A stretch of DNA of 64,000 nt from Altererythrobacter sp. XM-24bin4 (GTDB lineage Bacteria; Pseudomonadota; Alphaproteobacteria; Sphingomonadales; Sphingomonadaceae): the NCBI GenBank assembly GCA_003149575.1, contig QCWG01000001.1, forward strand, positions 1,425,387 to 1,489,386, in the 5' to 3' direction. A program made the position numbers and the translations under genes. Positions 20,407 through 28,426 of this stretch are shown piece by piece. The notes beneath the pieces were generated by a model that worked only from the letters and a program-made list of their open reading frames with translations, made no database searches and had not been told where the DNA came from. How positions within the stretch are numbered: position 1 is the stretch's first letter; every line of letters starts with the position of its first letter.

Positions 20407-21846
20407 TCAATCTGCTCCATCATCGATTTTGCTCAGGATGGAGCGGGCAAAGCTTGTCAGCGTGTCGTCCCGCGCGCCCATCACCACGATCCGGTCGCCC
20501 GGTTGAGCGATTTGGGCAATCCTTGTGCCGCATTCCTCACGCGATGCGATGTGCTCTGCTGTTCCGCCCGCGTCTGTGATCATCGCGATGATCCGCTCGG
20601 TGCCTTCGTTGCGGTCGACCGTGCCGCCGAAATAGACCGGATCGCACATGATCGCGATGTCGTCGGCGTCCAGTTCACGGGCGAAAGTCTCGGCCAGTTC
20701 CGCGCCCATCTGGCGAAGCGGACCGTATCCATGCGGCTGGAAAAATGCGATCACGCGGCCGGGAGATGACTTGAGCGTGCGCAATGTCGCGGCGCATTTC
20801 TCCGGATTGTGGCCGAAATCGTCGATCACGGTCACGCCACTGCGCGAAGTGCCGATGATATCGAAACGGCGGGCCAATCCCGCAAAGCTCGCCAGCGCTT
20901 CTACCGCCACGCCAACCGGCACGCCTGCACAGGCTGCGCCTGCAATCGCGGCGAGTGCATTCGAGAGATTGTGCCGCCCAGGCATATGCAGGACCAGAGG
21001 GTGTTCACTGCCATCGTGGCGGTCCACCACCACTGCGGCTTGCCGGATCGGGCCATCGGCAATGCTCCCCGGCACGATGCCGATTTGCGCTTTTTCCTGT
21101 TCGATTCCGAAGGTGATCACTTCCTTTGCATGCGGTAGCAGTGCGAGCGCCTCTGCATCGTCGGCATTGATTGCGGCGATCCGGCTGCGGTGAAGATATT
21201 CCGCGAAAAGCACGCGCAGTTCGTCCATGCTCTTGTGGTCGAGGCTGACGTTTAGCAACACGCCGACAGCAGGGCGATAGAGCGCGATCGAACCGTCGCT
21301 TTCATCTACTTCGCTGACGTAAATGCTGTGTCCGCCCACAACCGCGCTGGCAATCGGGTGATCTTCAGTGACGAAGTTCTTCATCACCGCGCCGTTCATG
21401 ATCGTTGGCCCGCGGCCCGCGGCATGCATGATCCAGCCTAGCATGCCGGTAACGGTCGATTTGCCGCTGGTGCCGGCAATCGCGATCCCCGCACCGCTGG
21501 TGTTGAACAGGATAGAGTTCAATTCTGCGCGGGTCAGCTTCAAGCAGCCAAGCTCTTTCGCCCGCACCATTTCGGGCACGGTGTCTTCCACTGCGGCGGA
21601 AGCGACGAGGATTTGATCCTTGGAGGTGATCCCGCTGCCATCTTGCGAGAACAGCTTGAAACCCTGAGCTTCGAGCGCAGCAAATTTCTCAGACGTGCGG
21701 CCCTGATCACGCGAACGGTCAGAGCCTGCCACTTTCGCGCCTTGCCCGGCCAGGATTTGCGCCAGCGGCAGCATGCCTGAACCGCCAATCCCGCAAAAGA
21801 AAAAGGGACGCTGCAATAATTCGTCATAGGTGGGGAATTCACTCAT
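20407..21846 (-). CDS. Mur ligase family protein (MurC/Mpl-like)
   Basis: 479 residues from ATG 21846 (MSEFPTYDELLQRPFFFCGI). The N-terminal UDP-binding domain has GIGGSGMLPLAQIL. The central ATPase domain has the P-loop GIAIAGTSGKSTVTGML (about 108) and the SEVDESDGSI motif. A C-terminal domain has DDFGHNPEKCAATL (about 345). It resembles UDP-N-acetylmuramate-L-alanine ligase (MurC) and the recycling enzyme Mpl. The normal murC lies in the dcw cluster. Here the neighbour, divergent by 53 bases, is an LD-carboxypeptidase, which cleaves recycled tetrapeptide to tripeptide, so an Mpl-type recycling role is the better guess. Confidence 0.82.
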   Translation of the reverse strand: MSEFPTYDELLQRPFFFCGIGGSGMLPLAQILAGQGAKVAGSDRSRDQGRTSEKFAALEAQGFKLFSQDGSGITSKDQILVASAAVEDTVPEMVRAKELGCLKLTRAELNSILFNTSGAGIAIAGTSGKSTVTGMLGWIMHAAGRGPTIMNGAVMKNFVTEDHPIASAVVGGHSIYVSEVDESDGSIALYRPAVGVLLNVSLDHKSMDELRVLFAEYLHRSRIAAINADDAEALALLPHAKEVITFGIEQEKAQIGIVPGSIADGPIRQAAVVVDRHDGSEHPLVLHMPGRHNLSNALAAIAGAACAGVPVGVAVEALASFAGLARRFDIIGTSRSGVTVIDDFGHNPEKCAATLRTLKSSPGRVIAFFQPHGYGPLRQMGAELAETFARELDADDIAIMCDPVYFGGTVDRNEGTERIIAMITDAGGTAEHIASREECGTRIAQIAQPGDRIVVMGARDDTLTSFARSILSKIDDGAD

Positions 21847-21899
21847 ACGCGGTGCGGTATTGAGTTGTGCGCAGCAAGACAAGCGGGCACAGTAGCAAG

Positions 21900-22730
21900 A
21901 TGACCAGAATTGCTGTCTGCGCACCTGCCACTGCGATCACCCGCGAGCATGCCGAAGCGGCCGAAGCGCTGGTGGCTGACGAATTTCCGCAGCATTCGAT
22001 CCATTTTCACGAGCAGTGCTTTCTGGGCGCCGGGCATTTCGCGGGAACGGATATCGAGCGGCTCGAAGCCTTGGTCGAATTGGCCAATGACCCGCAATAT
22101 GACGCTATCTGGTTCGCCAAGGGCGGTTATGGTTCCAACCGGATTGCAGAAGCCGCTGTTGCCCGAATGAACGCGGCTGCACGCGCGAAGACTTATGTCG
22201 GCTTTTCCGACATGGGTTATTTGCTCGCAGCCTTCTATCGGCACGGCATCGGCCAACCGGTCCACGGCTCGATGCCGGTCAGCGCGCGAAGCCAGACTGG
22301 CCGCGAAGCAGTGCGGCGCGTGTTGCGCTGGTTCTCGGGTGATGGCAGCGGGCTGGAGCCGAGCCTTGATGGGCAAACTCCCGCAGTTGCATTTAACCTC
22401 ATCACGCTTGCGATGATCGTCGGGACACCACTGATGCCCAAGCTGGACGGGCATGTCGTGATGGTCGAGGAAGTGAGCGAACATCTCTATTCGGTTGACC
22501 GGCTGTTTTTCCACATCGCCAATGCGCTGCCCCGGATTGCGGGCTTGAGGTTGGGCAGCGTTACCGCTGTTCCTGAGAATGATCGCGAATTCGGGCAAGA
22601 AGCTGAAGATATTACCAAATTCTGGTGCGCGCGAGCCGGAATACCCTATCTTGGACGGGCACAGATTGGCCATACGGCAGAGAACCGGATTGTGCCCTTT
22701 GGCCTTGCGAGTCCGCCGACCGGCGACTAA
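21900..22730 (+). CDS. LD-carboxypeptidase (S66 family, muramoyl-tetrapeptide carboxypeptidase)
   Basis: 276 residues from ATG 21900 (MTRIAVCAPATAIT). S66 motifs are present: AKGGYGSNRI (about 87-96), nucleophile Ser in YVGFSDMGYLL (about 108), catalytic Glu in MVEEVSEHLYSVDR and His in AQIGHTAENR near the C-terminus. The cytoplasmic enzyme removes the terminal D-Ala from murein tetrapeptides during recycling. It is divergent from the Mur ligase gene (shared promoter region of 53 bases), and the two make a plausible recycling pair. fabD follows 24 bases downstream. Confidence 0.9.
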   Translation: MTRIAVCAPATAITREHAEAAEALVADEFPQHSIHFHEQCFLGAGHFAGTDIERLEALVELANDPQYDAIWFAKGGYGSNRIAEAAVARMNAAARAKTYVGFSDMGYLLAAFYRHGIGQPVHGSMPVSARSQTGREAVRRVLRWFSGDGSGLEPSLDGQTPAVAFNLITLAMIVGTPLMPKLDGHVVMVEEVSEHLYSVDRLFFHIANALPRIAGLRLGSVTAVPENDREFGQEAEDITKFWCARAGIPYLGRAQIGHTAENRIVPFGLASPPTGD

Positions 22731-22754
22731 CCGGCTCCCCAAGAGGAGACGTTG

Positions 22755-23693
22755 ATGAGAGCTTTCATTTTTCCAGGGCAGGGCAGCCAGAAGGTTGGCA
22801 TGGGTGCCGAACTTACTGAAGCCAGCGTTGCCGCGCGTGAGGTTTTCGAAGAGGTAGATGAAGCGCTGTCGCAAAAGCTTTCCGCGATCATGCGCGACGG
22901 CCCCGAAGATCAGCTGACACTTACTGAAAACGCTCAGCCCGCGATCATGGCCAATGCGATTGCGACCTTGCGTGTGCTTGAGCGCGAATTCGGCGTGTCG
23001 CTGGCAGAGAAGGGCTCTTGCGTGGCAGGCCATTCGCTGGGCGAATATTCGGCGCTGTGTGCGGTTGGCGCATTCTCGCTGGCTGACACTGCGCGGCTGC
23101 TGAAACTGCGCGGGCAGGCGATGCAAGCAGCTGTTCCGGTTGGTGTGGGCGCGATGGCGGCCTTGCTTGGTGCTGACATCGATAAAGCTACTGCCTTGGC
23201 TGAAGCTGCCGCTGACGGGGAATTCTGCGAGGTTGCCAATGACAACGACCCAACTCAGGTCGTGATCAGTGGCCATAGAGGCGCGATTGACCGCGCGATT
23301 GCGCTTACCAAAGAGCACGGCATCAAGCGCGGGATTGCGTTGCCGGTGTCCGCACCCTTCCATTGTTCGCTGATGCAGCCTGCAGCTGACCGTATGGCCG
23401 AAGCCTTGGCAGCGACACCACCGGGCGCATTCAGCTTACCGGTTTTTGCCAATGTGACGGCGGCGAAGGTCACCGATCCGGCAGAGGAACAGCTCTTGCT
23501 GGTGGAACAGGTTACCGGCCGGGTTCGCTGGCGTGAAAGCGTGCTGGCAATGCGCGATGACGGGGTGGAGCACTTCGTTGAATTGGGTGGTAAGGTGCTT
23601 GGGCCGATGGTTGGCCGGATAGACAAGGTAGCTTCAACTTCCAGCCTTATCACAATGGAAGATATAGAGAATTTTGCGAAGGAGATCGCCTGA
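22755..23693 (+). CDS. fabD: Malonyl-CoA:ACP transacylase
   Basis: 312 residues from ATG 22755 with GAGGAG 7 bases upstream; the TTG just before it is not needed. It starts with RAFIFPGQGSQKVGMGAEL and has the nucleophile motif GHSLGEYSAL (about 93-102), the malonyl-binding Arg in LRGQAMQ (about 118) and the His in PVSAPFHCSLM (about 200). It moves malonyl from CoA to ACP to start chain elongation. Its stop overlaps the fabG ATG (TGATG), so the pair is translationally coupled. acpP and fabF, which often follow, are not here. Confidence 0.96.
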   Translation: MRAFIFPGQGSQKVGMGAELTEASVAAREVFEEVDEALSQKLSAIMRDGPEDQLTLTENAQPAIMANAIATLRVLEREFGVSLAEKGSCVAGHSLGEYSALCAVGAFSLADTARLLKLRGQAMQAAVPVGVGAMAALLGADIDKATALAEAAADGEFCEVANDNDPTQVVISGHRGAIDRAIALTKEHGIKRGIALPVSAPFHCSLMQPAADRMAEALAATPPGAFSLPVFANVTAAKVTDPAEEQLLLVEQVTGRVRWRESVLAMRDDGVEHFVELGGKVLGPMVGRIDKVASTSSLITMEDIENFAKEIA

Positions 23694-24454
23694 TGTTCTC
23701 ATTGAATGGCATGAATGCGCTGGTTACCGGCGCAAGTGGCGGGATTGGCTCGGCGATTTGCAAGGCGCTGGCTGGCCAAGGTGCACGGCTGGCCATCTCA
23801 GGATCAAATGCAGCCAAGCTTCGCGCGTTTCGCGATCAACTCAACGACGAATATGAGCACGACAATGGTGAGCATGTGGAGATTACCTGCAACCTGTCTG
23901 ACACCACACAGGTCGAAGAACTGATTCCGGCCACGCTCGATACGCTGGGTGGGATCGATATTCTCGTCAACAATGCGGGTATCACGCGCGATAATCTCGC
24001 ATTGCGGATGAAGGATGAGGAATGGGACGATGTGATCCGCATCAACCTCGAATCGACCTTCCGCCTGATGCGTGCCTCTGCCCGACCGATGATGAAGAAC
24101 CGCTTTGGCCGGATCATCTCGATCACCAGTGTGGTCGGCGTTACGGGTAACCCGGGTCAGATGAACTATGCCGCTGCCAAGGCGGGCATCGTCGGTATGA
24201 CCAAGAGCTTTGCGCAAGAAGTTGCGAGCCGCGGCATTACCGCCAATTGCATCGCGCCGGGCTTCATCCGTACCGCCATGACCGATCAATTGCCCGACGC
24301 GCAGAAAGAAGCGCTTAACGCCCGCATCCCTATGGGACGCATGGGCGAGGGCGACGATATCGGCGCTGCAGTGGCGTTTCTGGCCAGCCGCGAGGCCGGC
24401 TACATCACCGGCGAGACCATGCACGTAAACGGCGGCATGGCGATGTTGGGTTGA
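23693..24454 (+). CDS. fabG: 3-oxoacyl-ACP reductase FabG
   Basis: 253 residues of the classical SDR fold. NADPH-binding TGASGGIGSAI (about 13-23), NNAGITRDN (about 93), catalytic Ser in SITSVVG (about 142), and YAAAKAG (Tyr and Lys about 157-161) are all present. The C-terminal GGMAML is typical of FabG. It reduces 3-oxoacyl-ACP in fatty-acid synthesis. Coupled to fabD upstream; a 166-base gap separates it from dnaN. Confidence 0.96.
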   Translation: MFSLNGMNALVTGASGGIGSAICKALAGQGARLAISGSNAAKLRAFRDQLNDEYEHDNGEHVEITCNLSDTTQVEELIPATLDTLGGIDILVNNAGITRDNLALRMKDEEWDDVIRINLESTFRLMRASARPMMKNRFGRIISITSVVGVTGNPGQMNYAAAKAGIVGMTKSFAQEVASRGITANCIAPGFIRTAMTDQLPDAQKEALNARIPMGRMGEGDDIGAAVAFLASREAGYITGETMHVNGGMAMLG

Positions 24455-24620
24455 TTTGTCCGGGATTGGGGCAGAATTTCCCCTTTTTCCCCAAGGAATC
24501 GCCGCTCAAAGCCGCATGAACTTGCCGCCTTTGCTGCTTGCGCTAAGGTCAGTCACGGTTTTCCGGCGCTGGGGAGCGATTCCGGCCCTCAGTGCGCACT
24601 AGAAGGATTGAGTAGGACCG

Positions 24621-25748
24621 ATGAAGGCCACAATCGAACGCGCGACGCTGCTGCGTTGTCTCTCTCACGTTCAGTCGGTGGTAGAGCGCCGCAACACTAT
24701 CCCCATTCTGTCAAATGTTCTGATCGACGCGAGCGACGGCGGCACGCTGAAAGTGATGGCGACTGACCTTGATCTGCAAGTGGTCGAGAACATGGCCGCG
24801 GCCTCAGTGGAAACGCCCGGTGCGATCACTGTATCTGCACACTTGCTGTTCGACATCGCACGCAAACTGCCCGAGGGCAGCCAGGTAAGTCTGGAGACAG
24901 CCGACAATCGCATGGAAGTTAGAGCAGGGCGCAGCCGCTTCAAGCTGCCCACTTTGCCGCGCGATGATTTCCCGGTCATTGTTGAGGGCGACCTTCCGAC
25001 AAGTTTTGAACTACCAGCCAAACTATTGGCCGAGTTGATTGACCGCACGCGGTTTGCCATCTCGACCGAGGAAACACGGTACTATCTCAACGGTATCTTC
25101 CTGCATGTTACGGACGATGATCAACCTGTGCTGAAAGCTGCAGCGACCGACGGCCATCGTCTTGCGCGCTTCACGCTTGCTCGTCCCGATGGCGCGGAAG
25201 GCATGCCTGACGTTATCGTGCCTCGTAAAGCCGTGGCCGAATTGCGCAAACTGCTGGAAGAATCCATGGACGGTAACGTCCAGATCGATCTGTCTGCCAG
25301 CAAGATCCGCTTCACGCTGGGCGGTGAAGGCGGTGTTGTTCTGACCAGCAAACTGATCGACGGGACTTTCCCTGATTACAGCCGTGTTATTCCGACAGGC
25401 AATGATAAGCTGCTGAAAGTCGATCCAAAAAGCTTTTTCCAAGGCGTCGATCGTGTGGCAACAATTGCCACGGAGAAAACCCGCGCGGTCAAGATGAGCC
25501 TGGATGCAGACAAGGTCACTCTTTCCGTCACTTCGCCTGACAATGGCACTGCAGCGGAAGAGCTGGCGGCGGATTACAGCGCGGACCCGATCGAGATTGG
25601 CTTCAACGCCAATTACCTGAAGGATATTCTGAGCCAGATCGACAGCGACACGGTGGAGTTACACCTTGCCGATGCCGGCGCGCCAACGCTGATCCGCAAG
25701 GATGACAAGAGCCCGGCGCTCTATGTTCTGATGCCAATGCGGGTATAG
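24621..25748 (+). CDS. dnaN: DNA polymerase III beta sliding clamp
   Basis: 375 residues: three similar clamp domains of about 120 residues each, starting MKATIERATLLRCLSHVQSV and ending YVLMPMRV, the usual clamp terminus. The dimeric ring tethers polymerase to DNA. It is not next to dnaA or recF here, as is common in this group. I see no DnaA-box cluster or AT-rich unwinding region in the 166 bases upstream, so there is no sign of an origin here. Confidence 0.97.
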   Translation: MKATIERATLLRCLSHVQSVVERRNTIPILSNVLIDASDGGTLKVMATDLDLQVVENMAAASVETPGAITVSAHLLFDIARKLPEGSQVSLETADNRMEVRAGRSRFKLPTLPRDDFPVIVEGDLPTSFELPAKLLAELIDRTRFAISTEETRYYLNGIFLHVTDDDQPVLKAAATDGHRLARFTLARPDGAEGMPDVIVPRKAVAELRKLLEESMDGNVQIDLSASKIRFTLGGEGGVVLTSKLIDGTFPDYSRVIPTGNDKLLKVDPKSFFQGVDRVATIATEKTRAVKMSLDADKVTLSVTSPDNGTAAEELAADYSADPIEIGFNANYLKDILSQIDSDTVELHLADAGAPTLIRKDDKSPALYVLMPMRV

Positions 25749-25796
25749 CATTGGAATAAAGTGATTTATTAAGGCCAAGGGCTTTAGGGCGCTTGC

Positions 25797-26201
25797 ATGA
25801 AACATATCATTCTTGCGATCGCCTTGGGCCTATTGCCCGCTTCACTTCATGCTGAGGAAGCTTCCACCGCTCAAGATCCCATTCAGGATGCCAGCCCCGA
25901 ACAGGACCTCGACTGCGCAATATTTTTCGCGTTGGTCGGTGGTAAGTCAGAGGGAAGCCGGCAAGCTGGAGTCATTGCGGCTATGTCTTATTTTATCGGA
26001 CGCTTTGAAGTAGTGTCGGAGATCGATTTCAGTACCGCCGCTGCTGAACATCTGGAGCTTGCGAGCCTGGCAGAGATCATTGCTGAGAGCGATGACTGCA
26101 TTTCCCGGATGGAAGCGTTCTCGGTAAGACTGAATGAGTTCGGCGATGCCTTTAAGGGCTTGCAGAGCGAACTCGATAACGCAGATTCTTCGGGCGAATA
26201 A
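25797..26201 (+). CDS. Small exported protein of unknown function
   Basis: 134 residues. It has a clear Sec signal peptide (MKHIILAIALGLLPASLHA, cleavage before EEAS). The mature part is helical and has two cysteines (DCAIFF and DDCISR), possibly a disulfide. The DLDCAIFFALVGGK pattern recurs in small periplasmic proteins of sphingomonads that lack a named domain; I do not recognise a function. It is 48 bases after dnaN, and its stop is immediately followed by the ATG of the broken GST gene. Confidence 0.75.
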   Translation: MKHIILAIALGLLPASLHAEEASTAQDPIQDASPEQDLDCAIFFALVGGKSEGSRQAGVIAAMSYFIGRFEVVSEIDFSTAAAEHLELASLAEIIAESDDCISRMEAFSVRLNEFGDAFKGLQSELDNADSSGE

Positions 26202-26743
26202 ATGGTGACCGCCGAAGTCCGTATCTTTGGCACCGTCATTTCGACCTATACCCGCATCGTTCAGATCACCTGCGAAGAGGCGGGCCTTAGCCACGAGACG
26301 GTCCCCACTCCCGCGCATTCGCCGCAAAACCGCCATCCATTCGGCAAGGTTCCGGTGGTGGAATTTGACGGGCTCGAACTGATCGAAAGCGTCAGCATCA
26401 CCCAGTATCTCGACAACGCTCATAGCTCCGGCGCATTGCAGCCACGCGACCCTGCGGCACGCGCGGTGATGGATCGCTGGATCGCGAAAAGATTGAACAA
26501 GCGCTGCCCTATATGTCCCGCGCATTGGCATTTCTGGATGCCGAAATCGCAAAGGATGGCGCCTGGGCAACAGGCAGTTTCGACCTGGCAGATTTCTTCC
26601 TCTACTGCGTTTAGCGCGGCGTCCAGCTGACCCCGCAGGGCAAGGTCGGGATCGCGCAATGCCCGCATTTGTCAGCGTGGATGGCCGTGACTCAGCAACG
26701 CGAATCAATCCGTCCAACACGCTGGGAAACCGAGCCGGAATAG
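26202..26743 (+). pseudogene. Glutathione S-transferase pseudogene (frameshift and stop)
   Basis: The first 95 codons give a GST thioredoxin-like domain (IFGTVISTYTRIVQITCEEAG, then FGKVPVVEFDG and LIESVSITQYL). Near 26487-26490, in an A-run (GCGAAAAG), the frame is lost: a net loss of one base. The continuation in another frame (IEQALPYMSRALAFLDAEIA, then GSFDLADFFLYC) is the normal GST helical domain, but it meets a TAG at 26612-26614. It then resumes in the same frame (QLTPQGKVGIAQCPHLSAWM) to a stop at 26741-26743. Two independent lesions make a functional full-length product unlikely. The truncated 142-residue reading is not a GST C-terminus. Confidence 0.88.
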
Positions 26744-26773
26744 GTTAGGCAGGGTTCAAGAGGAGACCCGAAT

Positions 26774-27856
26774 ATGCCGACTCAAGTCCATGTAGGCCGC
26801 GATGATCTGAACTCCGCCACACTGGTCGAAGGGCCCTCGACCAAGCTTGCAGATGGCGCGGTGCGGCTGGAGGTCGAAAGCTTCTCGGTCACATCCAACA
26901 ATATCACTTACGCAGTGGTGGGCGAGCAAATCGGCTATTGGAAGTTTTTCCCTGCGCCGGATGGCTTCGGCATCGTACCCATGTGGGGTCACGCCAAAGT
27001 GATCGAGAGCAACTCGGATGAAATTGCCGTGGGTGAGCGTGTCTATGGCTATCTGCCAATGGCGTCGCATCTCGACGTGGTGCCCGGCAAAGTCTCGGCC
27101 AGTGGCTTCGTGGATATGACTGACTATCGTCAGCCGCTGCCGCCGATTTACAACCAGTATTCGCGCCTCAATGCCGATCCCGAACATGATCTGGCCCGCG
27201 AAGGCGAACGTATGATCTTCGGGCCGCTGTTCAAAACCGGTTTCCTGATCGACTATTTCATGCGCAGCGAAGGTTGGTTCGAGGCAGACCGGGTTATCAT
27301 GACCAGCGCCTCTTCCAAGACCGCGATGGGCCTCGCCAGCGTCGCCAAGCAGAATTCGCCGCATATAAAGCGCATTGGACTGACATCGGAAGGCAATGTC
27401 GATTTTGTCGAGGCGACGGGTCTCTATGATCAGGTGTTCGCTTATAAAGAGGTCGGGCGGATGTCGCTTGGCCCAGCGGTGTCGGTCGATTTCGCCGGGA
27501 ATGGCAAAGTGCTGGCGAACATTCACGAACACTTCGGAAAGAATCTGAAATACTCATGTCTTGTGGGTGTTACGCATATCGAGCAGCGCCGCGGGCCAGC
27601 GGGTGAAGCGGGTGGACTTCCTGGACCGACACCTACGCTGTTCTTTGCACCTGACCATGCGGTTGCCCTGTTCAAGGAGCACAGTCCGCAGGATGCCGGC
27701 GCTATGATGGCCAAGGCGTGGAAAGGCTTCCTTGCCGATGTTGGTGACAGTGTAACGATCGAGAAGCACTCAGGGCTGGAAGCCGCGCGTCAGACCTATC
27801 TGGAGATGGTCGGCGGCAAGGTCGATCCCTCACAAGGGATCGTGATCGAACCTTAG
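26774..27856 (+). CDS. DUF2855 family protein
   Basis: 360 residues from ATG 26774 with AAGAGGAG upstream. It resembles zinc-free medium-chain dehydrogenase-like proteins of DUF2855: VESFSVTSNNITYAVVGEQIGYW (core words SVTSNNITYA and GYWKFFP), then GERVYGYLP and DRVIMTSASSKTAMGLA, which corresponds to the cofactor-binding strand-turn-helix. The mark of the family is the FFPAP motif. Function is unknown; an NAD(P)-linked reductase role is a guess from fold similarity. It is intact although the genes on either side of it are broken. Confidence 0.85.
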   Translation: MPTQVHVGRDDLNSATLVEGPSTKLADGAVRLEVESFSVTSNNITYAVVGEQIGYWKFFPAPDGFGIVPMWGHAKVIESNSDEIAVGERVYGYLPMASHLDVVPGKVSASGFVDMTDYRQPLPPIYNQYSRLNADPEHDLAREGERMIFGPLFKTGFLIDYFMRSEGWFEADRVIMTSASSKTAMGLASVAKQNSPHIKRIGLTSEGNVDFVEATGLYDQVFAYKEVGRMSLGPAVSVDFAGNGKVLANIHEHFGKNLKYSCLVGVTHIEQRRGPAGEAGGLPGPTPTLFFAPDHAVALFKEHSPQDAGAMMAKAWKGFLADVGDSVTIEKHSGLEAARQTYLEMVGGKVDPSQGIVIEP

Positions 27857-27898
27857 GTGCGCGTGCCGCGTCTCCCGTTGGCCAGTTTCGTTGGCTCG

Positions 27899-27936
27899 TG
27901 AATGTCTGCTTTTGGGGTGGAAAGCGGACATTGCCA
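27899..27936. repeat. REP-like palindromic repeat
   Basis: The arms AATGTCTGCTTTT and AAAGCGGACATT flank GGGGTGG, forming an imperfect palindrome (AATGTC-pyrimidine-GC pairs with GCGGACATT). The left 15 bases recur exactly at 18800-18814 and the centre at 126-139. A related palindrome is at 28371-28402. It lies between DUF2855 and the broken SnoaL gene. Confidence 0.6.
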
Positions 27937-27980
27937 TGTTCCAATCCTAGTCTTAGGCTTTGTCGACTAAGGAGGAGCGA

Positions 27981-28346
27981 ATGCGGACGCTATTGATTGT
28001 CGCTGCAGCGGCATGCATTTAATTGACTGGCTGCACTGATGTTGCATCAGAAACAGAAAGCTCAGGGGCAGTTGAAGACAACACAGAACGTAACAAACGC
28101 CTAGCGCGGGAGTTCTACGAGAACCTATGGTTTGAGCAAAACACCGAAGTCTTCGCAGACTATGTAGCCGATGAATATGTTATCCATGACATCGGGGATA
28201 CCAAAGGTGCGATGCCGACCGAGCCCGCTGTTACTCAGAAAGAGATAGCAGATCGCTTTCATAGTTTCGGCAAGATCACCGAAATCTGGAACCATCGGCA
28301 CGATGTTAGTCTTCCAAGACCACCTGGAGGATCAAGGCCAAACTAG
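27981..28346 (+). pseudogene. SnoaL-like lipoprotein pseudogene
   Basis: ATG 27981 follows a strong AAGGAGGAG ribosome-binding site. It opens MRTLLIVAAAACI, then hits TAA at 28020-28022, and continues in the same frame as LTGCTDVAS, a textbook lipobox. So the stop lies inside a lipoprotein signal peptide. Downstream, NKRLAREFYENLWFEQN and ADYVADEYVIHDIGD are the start of a SnoaL/NTF2-like polyketide-cyclase fold, and KITEIWNHRHDV is its last strand. The usual 45-60 residues between the two are missing. The nonsense codon and the internal deletion together mark a pseudogene. Confidence 0.8.
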
Positions 28347-28370
28347 CCAAAGTTAGTTGGCTGCTGGCCA

Positions 28371-28402
28371 GAAATGTCCGCAATTGGGTCGTTAGCGGTC
28401 TG
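28371..28402. repeat. REP-like palindromic repeat, second form
   Basis: AAATGTCCGCAATTGGGTCG followed by TTAGCGGTCTGTCCGC: the arms TGTCCGC and GCGGtctg/GCGGAC-like sequences form an imperfect hairpin. The core AATTGGGTCG is shared with 2915-2924 beside the perfect hairpin between the TonB receptor and ettA. It sits 24 bases past the SnoaL relic and before the convergent deacylase gene. Confidence 0.5.
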
Positions 28403-28426
28403 TCCGCTTTCGTCCCCCTTTTCAAT

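Noticed and set aside
21843-23363. 506-residue minus-strand frame across the LD-carboxypeptidase and fabD
   Set aside because: It crosses two well-supported plus-strand genes and reads as low-likelihood sequence.
24455-24620. Replication origin near dnaN
   Set aside because: No DnaA-box cluster or AT-rich stretch was seen, and dnaA is not adjacent.
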